The position numbers were made by a program, and so were the translations under genes. Positions 57,909 through 64,000 of a stretch of 64,000 nucleotides of DNA are shown in pieces. A model generated the notes under the pieces. The model did not search any database and had not been told where the DNA came from. It saw nothing but the letters and a program-made list of their open reading frames with translations. Each line of letters begins with the position of its first letter. Position 1 is the first letter of the stretch. The DNA is from Methylobacter sp. S3L5C. GTDB lineage: Bacteria; Pseudomonadota; Gammaproteobacteria; Methylococcales; Methylomonadaceae. The stretch lies in NCBI RefSeq assembly GCF_022788635.1, contig NZ_CP076024.1:1178001-1242000 (forward strand), given 5' to 3'.

Positions 57909-58532
57909 TTATTTTTTAGCGCTTTCCTGCTTAATCAGATGATTGATAATTTCAATCATCTTTTCATGAGATCCGGCCAAAGTGCCATTGGTTTTGTATT
58001 TGCCATTAATAATAACGGCAGGAACTCCGGTTATACCGTAACGAGCCGCCATGAGAGGTGCCTGACGCATTTTGGCATCGACGACAAAGGAATTATAAGC
58101 TTCTTTAAATTGGCTTTCGCTAACACCATGTGCTGCAAAAAATTTGGCCAATGCTTCTTCAGTATCGAGAGTTTCTTTTTTGTTTTGCACAGCATCAAAA
58201 AAATCACCATGAACTTTATCAACAATTCCTAAGGCTTCAGCGGTGTAATAAGCTTTGGCATGTTTACTCCAAAGTTCATTAAATGCAGCAGGCTGACGGA
58301 TAAATTCAACATTTTTAGGCAGATTTTTTGCCCATTTTTCAAGTAAAGGTTCAAAGCTGTAGCAATGCGGGCAGCCGTACCAGAAGAATTCAATGACTTC
58401 AATTTTGTCCGGGTTTTGTGTGGGTTGAGCCGGTGAAAGTGTTTCATAGCCTACTGCAGGTTCAGCTTTTAACAGAAAAGAGCTGGAAAGTAACAAGACT
58501 AACAGAACAGATTGAGTAATTTTTTTAAGCAT
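57909..58532 (-). CDS. dsbA: Thiol:disulfide interchange protein DsbA
   Basis: A 207-residue periplasmic oxidase that forms disulfides in exported proteins. Signal peptide about 1-23. The active site is CPHC (Cys54, Cys57) within FFWYGCPHCYSFEP, and the cis-Pro loop is ITGVPAVIING. Thioredoxin fold with helical insert. It follows the cytochrome c4 gene on the same strand after 70 bases; dsbA, cytochrome c4, engB and polA neighbour each other in Pseudomonas-type genomes as well. Confidence 0.95.
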   Translation of the reverse strand: MLKKITQSVLLVLLLSSSFLLKAEPAVGYETLSPAQPTQNPDKIEVIEFFWYGCPHCYSFEPLLEKWAKNLPKNVEFIRQPAAFNELWSKHAKAYYTAEALGIVDKVHGDFFDAVQNKKETLDTEEALAKFFAAHGVSESQFKEAYNSFVVDAKMRQAPLMAARYGITGVPAVIINGKYKTNGTLAGSHEKMIEIINHLIKQESAKK

Positions 58533-58602
58533 AATTTAGTTCTCAATAGAGAGTATGGTTTGAATAGCATAATATAGCGCTAATGACCCCGACATTTTTA
58601 GT

Positions 58603-59292
58603 TTATTTCATCATTGAAATACGATAAGAAACCGCTTTGATTTCCTCATCAGTCATTTTTTTGGCAATCATATGCATCATATTGTCAGGGTTATTACTAC
58701 GAGCGCCAGATTTAAAGTCAGTGAGTGTTTTTATTAGATAATCAGCATGTTGTGATTTTAATAACGGAAATGCTGCGGGTTTGTTACCTTCACCAAACGG
58801 GCCATGACAGGCAATACAGGCGGAGACTTCTCTGGTTAAATCGCCATTACGATACAAGTCACTGCCTTGGGCAATAATGGTATCAATCGTCGCATTAGCA
58901 TCTGCTTTTTTCTCGCCTTCTGCAGTGGCAGGTTTTTCATCGTCGTCTTCGTCATCCAAAATCGGTAGCTCGTTTGCTGACACTTTTTGTATCGCGTAGT
59001 ATGCCGCGATATTAATCATGTCTTCATCAGTCAATCCCATCGCTATTGCTGACATCATGGGATTTTTGCGTGTGCCGGTTTTAAAGGCTTGTAACTGTTT
59101 TATAAGGTATGAAGAATGCTGCTGTGCAAGCTTGGGGAATGTTGATACCATGCTGTTACCATTGTCTCCGTGACAACTGACGCAGGCGGCCGCTTTTTCT
59201 TTTCCTGCACTAATACTGCTCTCTGCATGTAAAATACCTGAAGTACTGGTAAACGCCAGGGCTAGTGAAAGTGCCAGCAGTTTTTTTTTCAT
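58603..59292 (-). CDS. Cytochrome c4 (dihaem)
   Basis: A 229-residue periplasmic electron carrier. Signal peptide about 1-23. Two haem sites, CVSCH (37-41) and CIACH (159-163), each lie in a repeat with a distal Met region (KNPMMSAIAMGLTDED; NNPDNMMHMIAKKMTDEE). The two domains are joined by an unusually acidic linker (about 110-136, with DDEDDDEK). Possibly donates electrons to a cytochrome oxidase. Upstream of dsbA. Confidence 0.93.
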   Translation of the reverse strand: MKKKLLALSLALAFTSTSGILHAESSISAGKEKAAACVSCHGDNGNSMVSTFPKLAQQHSSYLIKQLQAFKTGTRKNPMMSAIAMGLTDEDMINIAAYYAIQKVSANELPILDDEDDDEKPATAEGEKKADANATIDTIIAQGSDLYRNGDLTREVSACIACHGPFGEGNKPAAFPLLKSQHADYLIKTLTDFKSGARSNNPDNMMHMIAKKMTDEEIKAVSYRISMMK

Positions 59293-59405
59293 CGGTTTCC
59301 CCTTTGGAATAAAGTAGTCATTTTACGGAAGCCTTTAATATATGTATTCAGGCTGCTGAGTGTAGCCGGATTCTACTCTAATTAGCAAGCTTAAGCGAGG
59401 CAACG

Positions 59406-60047
59406 ATGAACCCGGTTTATCACCAAGCAAAATTTATTAACAGTTCACCTGATCTTAAAGACACACCTGAAGATCAGGGCAGGGAAGTGGCCTTCGCAGG
59501 GCGCTCAAATGCAGGCAAATCGAGTGCAATTAATACGCTGACCAGGCAACATGGTTTAGCCAGAATTAGTAAAACTCCGGGCAGAACCCAAATGCTCAAT
59601 TTTTTTGAAATTAATGCAACGGAGCGATTTGTTGATTTACCAGGCTATGGTTATGCCAAAGTCCCTATAGCGGTCAAGAAAAAGTGGCATGAGTTAATGG
59701 AAAAATATTTAACCCAGCGCAAGTCCTTGTGTGGAATCGTATTAGTCATGGATGTACGTCATCCTTTAACTGAATTTGATTGGCAGATGATTGAATGGTG
59801 TCAGCACACCGGTTTACCTTTACATATATTGTTGACCAAAGCTGATAAATTAAATTATGGAGCTGCAAAAAATACTTTAATGCAGGTCCAAAAAGAACTG
59901 GGTGATATTAACTTTCCATTGACGATACAGTTGTTTTCATCGTTGAAAAAAACGGGTATTGATGAAGTGCATAAAGCCATTGATCTTTTTTTTATGCCGG
60001 TTGATGAGTTTGAATTAGAGCCACAATTGGAAGGCGAAGGGGAATAA
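59406..60047 (+). CDS. engB: Ribosome biogenesis GTPase EngB (YihA/YsxC)
   Basis: A 213-residue GTPase for 50S assembly. G1 is AGRSNAGKSS, G3 is DLPGYGYAKV, and G4 is LLTKADKL. The switch region KTPGRTQMLNFF is typical. Divergent from cytochrome c4 and convergent with polA, with a 155-base gap holding a strong terminator. Confidence 0.95.
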   Translation: MNPVYHQAKFINSSPDLKDTPEDQGREVAFAGRSNAGKSSAINTLTRQHGLARISKTPGRTQMLNFFEINATERFVDLPGYGYAKVPIAVKKKWHELMEKYLTQRKSLCGIVLVMDVRHPLTEFDWQMIEWCQHTGLPLHILLTKADKLNYGAAKNTLMQVQKELGDINFPLTIQLFSSLKKTGIDEVHKAIDLFFMPVDEFELEPQLEGEGE

Positions 60048-60052
60048 AGCTT

Positions 60053-60160
60053 TAAAAAAAACCCTAAAATTTAAAAAATACTTTAGGGTTTTAAGAGTAA
60101 TCAGCCGCTACACTGAGGGGGAACGGCTGATTCAATGCCAAGAAGGCATTGCGTGTCTAC
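60053..60160 (-). ncRNA. Candidate small RNA between polA and engB (Spot 42/ErsA locus)
   Basis: On the minus strand downstream of polA there are two hairpins, AATGCC/GGCATT (arms 60145-60150 and 60134-60139) and TCAGCCG/CGGCTGA (60124-60130 and 60101-60107), then a terminator with an 8-T tail. In E. coli spf (Spot 42) and in Pseudomonas ErsA are encoded at this same position. No clear promoter is seen, so it may instead be just the polA 3' end. Confidence 0.4.
60058..60092. terminator. Bidirectional terminator between engB and polA
   Basis: An 11-bp stem (60058-60068 with 60082-60092) and 13-base loop. On the minus strand it is followed by T8 (60054-60061), making a strong terminator; on the plus strand the T-run is shorter. 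Confidence 0.85.
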
Positions 60161-60202
60161 GACTTTAAGCAGGCATAAAAGTTTCAGAAAGATTAAAATT
60201 TT

Positions 60203-62917
60203 TTAATGCGCTTCGTCCCAGTTATTACCCACTCCTATATCAACAATCAGCGGTACACTTAAATCAGCGGCTGAACTCATAATATTTCTAATCATGGCGC
60301 TATAGCATTCTATTTGATCTTCTGCCACTTCAAATACCAGTTCATCGTGAACTTGCATAATCATTTTTGCATCCGGTTTCTCTTTAAGTAACCACTGATC
60401 AGTACCAATCATGGCGCGTTTAATAATATCGGCAGCAGTGCCTTGCATGGGTGCATTAATAGCAGTGCGTTCAGCATATTGGCGGCGCGCTGCATTACGT
60501 GATTTTATTTCGGGTAAATATAAGCGGCGACCAAATAAGGTTTCCACATAGCCCTGTTCACGGGCTTGATCCCTGATACGGTCCATATAATTTTTAACGC
60601 CCGGATAACGGGTAAAATACAAGTCTATATACGATTGCGCCTGACTACGTGACAAACCCAGTTGTTGCGCCAGACCAAAAGAAGACATGCCGTAAATCAG
60701 TCCGAAGTTAATCGCTTTTGCGGAACGGCGCAAATCAGTGGTCACTTGATCAACAGCTACACCAAATACTTCTGATGCTGTTGCCTTGTGAACATCCTCG
60801 CCAGCGCTAAAGGCTTTTAGCAAGCCGGCATCAGCAGATAAATGTGCCATAATCCGTAATTCAATTTGCGAATAATCAGCGGCCACGATTTTATAGCCTT
60901 GCGGTGCAATAAACGCTTGTCGTATTTTGCGGCCTTCTTCGCTGCGGATGGGGATGTTCTGCAAGTTGGGATTGGAAGACGATAGTCTGCCGGTAGCGGC
61001 TACCGCTTGATGATACGACGTGTGTACACGACCGGTTTTATCATCAACTTGTTGTGGCAGTTTGTCGGTATAAGTCGATTTTAATTTGCTTAAGCTACGG
61101 TGATCCAGAATCAGCTTGGGCAATGGATAATCAATCGCCAGTTCCTGTAGTACCGACTCTGCAGTTGAGGGTTGGCCTTTAGGTGTTTTCTTTAAAACAG
61201 GTATTTTTAGCTGGTCGTAAAGAATTTCCTGAATTTGTTTTGGTGAACCTAAATTGAAAGTATGTCCTGCGAGGTCATGAGCCATTTGTTCAATAGCGAC
61301 AATATGACTGGCCAGTTCCAGACTTTGCTGAGACAGCATGGCCGTATCAATCAGTACGCCATTGCTTTCAATACGCGCAAGCACACTGATCAGCGGGACT
61401 TCTATTTCCGAATATAAGGTCAGCAGGGCTGGGTGTTGTTGCAGCTTGGCCATCAGAACTTGATGCAGTTGCAAAGTAATATCCGCATCTTCAGCGGCAT
61501 ATGGAGCGGCTTGTTCGATGGTTACTTCCTGAAACGGGATTTGTTTCGCGCCCTTGCCGGCAACCTCTTCATAATGAATAGTCGTCAATCCTAAATATTC
61601 TTTGGCAAGATCATCCATATTATGTTTGGTTGCCGTGCTGTTTAAGACATAAGATTCCAGCATGGTGTCATGAGCGATGCCTCGCAGGGTTATGCCGTGA
61701 TTGGCAAGTACATGCGCGTCATATTTAAGATTTTGCCCCAACTTGGCTTTATTAGGGTTTTCAAGTAGTGGACGGAGTTTTTCCAGTATTTCAGTACGAT
61801 TTAGCTGGTCAGGTGCACCCGCATAATTATGGGCTAACGGGATATAAGCGGCTTTACCAGCAGTTACCGAAAAGGAAACGCCGACTATCTCTGCTTTACT
61901 GTAATCAAGGCTGGTGGTTTCGGTGTCAAAAGCAAACAGTTGTGCATTTTCGAGTTGTTCAAACCATTGATCAAACTGCTGATGGGTCAGTATGATTTCA
62001 TAACTGGATTCGATAAGAGCCGGTTTAGCTTCTTCTTTAACAACGATGGTTTCTACCTGGTTATCGAGCATTTTAAACCACGATAAAAATCCCAGTTCGG
62101 CTAACATTTGTTTTAGTTCGGCCGTATTTATAGGGTTACGTTTTAAATCCTCCATGTCATAAGGTAAATTAAGATCACATTTGATGGTTGTCAGTTGTTT
62201 GGCCAACGGCAGCTGATGCAGGCTGGCACGCAAGCTTTCACCAATTTTACCGGTAATTTTATCGGCATTAGCGACCAGATTTTCCAGGGTTTCGTACTGT
62301 TCCAGCCACTTTGCCGCCGTTTTTGGACCCACTTTGGGTATGCCGGGAATATTGTCGCTGCTATCGCCCATTAATGCCAGATAATCAATAATCTGTTCCG
62401 GTTTGACACCAAACTTGTCGATAACACCCTGAATATCCATGCGCGTGTTGGACATGGTATTTTCCAGGATAATATGGTCGGTGACTAGTTGTGCCATGTC
62501 TTTATCGCCAGTAGAAATAATGACATCAAAACCTTGCCCTTCCGCATATTGCGCCAAGGCACCGAGAACATCGTCGGCTTCAACATCAGGTTCCATAATC
62601 AAGGGTAAACCCATAGCCCGAATCAAGTGGTGCAAGGGTTCAATTTGTACGCGCAAATCGTCAGGCATCGGCGGCCGGTGAGCTTTATATTGGTCATAAA
62701 GATCATTGCGAAAGGTTTTACCTGGCGCATCAAAAACCACGGTGATGTAGTCACTTTGATAGTCGGCTATCAGTTTCCGCAGCATGTTGGACACGCCGTA
62801 AACGGCGTTGGTAGGTTCGCCCAGAGGATTGGTTAAGGGTGGAATTGCATGATAAGCACGAAATAAAAAAGAGGAGCCGTCAATCAGAATCAGGCGTTTT
62901 TGTGTTTGTTGTGACAT
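60203..62917 (-). CDS. polA: DNA polymerase I
   Basis: A 904-residue repair and Okazaki-fragment polymerase. The 5' nuclease domain (about 1-290) has LIDGSSFLFRAYHA, GDKDMAQLV and GDSSDNIPGIPKVGPKTA. The 3'-5' exonuclease domain (about 310-500) retains FDTETTSLD and GQNLKYDAHVL, so proofreading residues are kept. The polymerase domain has DYSQIELRIMAHLS, RRSAKAINFGLIYG and the VHDELVFEV motif. Length is close to E. coli (928). Confidence 0.97.
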   Translation of the reverse strand: MSQQTQKRLILIDGSSFLFRAYHAIPPLTNPLGEPTNAVYGVSNMLRKLIADYQSDYITVVFDAPGKTFRNDLYDQYKAHRPPMPDDLRVQIEPLHHLIRAMGLPLIMEPDVEADDVLGALAQYAEGQGFDVIISTGDKDMAQLVTDHIILENTMSNTRMDIQGVIDKFGVKPEQIIDYLALMGDSSDNIPGIPKVGPKTAAKWLEQYETLENLVANADKITGKIGESLRASLHQLPLAKQLTTIKCDLNLPYDMEDLKRNPINTAELKQMLAELGFLSWFKMLDNQVETIVVKEEAKPALIESSYEIILTHQQFDQWFEQLENAQLFAFDTETTSLDYSKAEIVGVSFSVTAGKAAYIPLAHNYAGAPDQLNRTEILEKLRPLLENPNKAKLGQNLKYDAHVLANHGITLRGIAHDTMLESYVLNSTATKHNMDDLAKEYLGLTTIHYEEVAGKGAKQIPFQEVTIEQAAPYAAEDADITLQLHQVLMAKLQQHPALLTLYSEIEVPLISVLARIESNGVLIDTAMLSQQSLELASHIVAIEQMAHDLAGHTFNLGSPKQIQEILYDQLKIPVLKKTPKGQPSTAESVLQELAIDYPLPKLILDHRSLSKLKSTYTDKLPQQVDDKTGRVHTSYHQAVAATGRLSSSNPNLQNIPIRSEEGRKIRQAFIAPQGYKIVAADYSQIELRIMAHLSADAGLLKAFSAGEDVHKATASEVFGVAVDQVTTDLRRSAKAINFGLIYGMSSFGLAQQLGLSRSQAQSYIDLYFTRYPGVKNYMDRIRDQAREQGYVETLFGRRLYLPEIKSRNAARRQYAERTAINAPMQGTAADIIKRAMIGTDQWLLKEKPDAKMIMQVHDELVFEVAEDQIECYSAMIRNIMSSAADLSVPLIVDIGVGNNWDEAH

Positions 62918-63118
62918 GGAATTTAAGATGCAAGGTTAAAGGCCTAAAACCGGATGCGGTATTTTACCTCTTTACTTGGTTTTCTCGTAGGGATCAAAAA
63001 GATCGGCTAAAAGTTAAAAACCTTATCGGCAATCTCATCGATTTTTACATTTTGTCCCCTTCGGTTAAGGGTTTTCAACAAAAGCGCAATTCGTGGCGGT
63101 CTGCGCTTATGTATCCTG

Positions 63119-64000
63119 TCAAGTTTTACGCTTAACCTCCATTATATTAGGCAAACAATTTATCTTACCAAGAACCTGACTTAATTGACTGGTGTTTTCT
63201 ATTTGAATAGTCATATTTAAAACGGCGGAAAAATCGGGATGGGTATCCAGTGCCGCGTTTAAAATATGAATTTTGGCTTGCGCTAAAATCTGCGATACAT
63301 TGTTTAGCAAATTTTGTGCATTAAAAGTATGAATGACAATAGGCACGGCATGGCTGGCTTTTTTTGCACCCCATTCAGCCGAAATAAGCTGAGGCTGTTT
63401 TTCAATGCTCAGCTGCGTAACGTTTTTACAATCTGTGCGATGAATTGTGATGCCTTTATGGTGGGAAATATAACCGATAATGTCATCACCCAGTACCGGC
63501 GAGCAACAGTGTGCAAACGACGTTTCTACATTATCGATACCTGCCACCGAAATCACCGATTTTTCTGAAAGCTTCTTCGGCCGGATTGTGACGGGTACAT
63601 CTTCCAGTTCGGGTATTTTTAAATAGCCGGCAAGTTGTCTGCTATTAATATCGCTACGGCCTATCGCCTCAAGTAAAGCATCAGTATTGGGTTGTTTAAA
63701 ATAACTCAGCATGTCGACCATGTTCAGCATTTTTAAGCCCAGTCGCTTACTTTCCTTATCCAGAATAGTTTTGCCACGCGCTATATTTTCTGTTTGCTGT
63801 TGATTTCTAAACCAGCTTTTTACTCTGCTGATAGCGCGCGATGATTTTAAATAGCCCAGATTGGGATCTATCCAATTATGGTTGGGTGCACCCTCTTTAG
63901 CCGTTAAAATCTCTACCTGTTCGCCGGATTTTAGCTTACAGGTTAGTGGCACGATCCTGCCGTTTATTTTTGCTCCACGGCAACGATGGCCTATTTCAGT
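63119..64000 (-). CDS. relA: GTP pyrophosphokinase RelA, C-terminal part
   Basis: The frame is open to the end of the window, so the N-terminal hydrolase and synthetase domains lie beyond 64000. Visible are the TGS domain (EIGHRCRGAKINGRIVPL and LKSGEQVEILTAK), NWIDPNLGYLKSSRA, and the zinc-finger-type segment AHCCSPVLGDDIIGY with HRTDC. A C-terminal ACT domain covers the last 75 residues. HRTDCKN and the LKSSRAISRVKSWFRNQ style fit RelA better than SpoT. Its 3' end is about 200 bases from the polA start; that gap holds no gene. Confidence 0.88.
   Translation of the reverse strand, partial: TEIGHRCRGAKINGRIVPLTCKLKSGEQVEILTAKEGAPNHNWIDPNLGYLKSSRAISRVKSWFRNQQQTENIARGKTILDKESKRLGLKMLNMVDMLSYFKQPNTDALLEAIGRSDINSRQLAGYLKIPELEDVPVTIRPKKLSEKSVISVAGIDNVETSFAHCCSPVLGDDIIGYISHHKGITIHRTDCKNVTQLSIEKQPQLISAEWGAKKASHAVPIVIHTFNAQNLLNNVSQILAQAKIHILNAALDTHPDFSAVLNMTIQIENTSQLSQVLGKINCLPNIMEVKRKT

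Noticed and set aside
62839-63135. Plus-strand frame of 98 codons between polA and relA
   Set aside because: It overlaps the polA start on the other strand and shows no protein-like features.

Overview
The window looks like a chromosomal segment of a moderate-GC gammaproteobacterium. Several gene neighbourhoods are typical of that class: rhlB facing trxA-rho, pilT-pilU divergent from a yggS-type gene, nudE beside a yrfG-type nucleotidase, dsbA and cytochrome c4 beside engB and polA, and an rrn operon with tRNA-Ile and tRNA-Ala in the spacer. The repeat types and gene mix resemble Methylococcales (Methylobacter-like methanotrophs), but no methane-oxidation gene is present, so this finer placement is a guess.

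Layout: 0.5-4.4 kb holds a POT peptide transporter, a DUF4124 protein, an SDR oxidoreductase, a small zinc-ribbon-like protein and cmoA. 4.5-8.9 kb is a minus-strand envelope cluster: a lipase-like lipoprotein, a DUF4105 protein, a Ser-rich lipoprotein and ecotin. 9-19.1 kb carries a LeuB-like dehydrogenase, a DegP/DegQ protease, moaB, a DUF423 protein, pepN, a DUF2156 protein and a two-component system. 19.2-25 kb is rpe plus trpEGDC, interrupted by two small unrelated genes. 25-28.9 kb has pilU, pilT, a yggS-type gene and a stand-alone M41-like metalloprotease. 29.2-33.4 kb is a graveyard of nested, decayed mobile elements. 33.5-39.1 kb is housekeeping (nudE, yrfG-like gene, rhlB, trxA, rho, uppP). 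39.4-46.4 kb is a complete RND efflux operon followed by a K+ channel gene. 46.6-52.5 kb is an rrn operon with two promoters. 52.7-57 kb holds leuC, leuD, an unknown gene and a citramalate/isopropylmalate synthase. 57.3-64 kb has a DUF2058 gene, dsbA, cytochrome c4, engB, polA and the 3' part of relA.

The mobile-element region can be read in detail. A group II intron remnant (domain V and the end of the maturase) was hit by an IS4-like element that left an 11-bp duplication; removing the element and one repeat copy restores the maturase frame. Next to it, an IS5-like element with 23-bp perfect inverted repeats sits inside a second transposase gene; removing it and one TA restores that frame too. 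All three transposase genes are further damaged by frameshifts or in-frame TAG codons.

Other points worth a second look are a perfect 17-bp-stem palindrome translated inside pepN, a tandemly duplicated sensor segment in the histidine kinase, a possible small RNA between engB and polA (the locus of Spot 42 in E. coli), and an ecotin whose predicted P1 residue is Leu. I did not find a clearly new multi-gene system. The best candidates for undescribed biology are the DUF4105/lipoprotein cluster, the lone M41-like protease and the engB-polA transcript.
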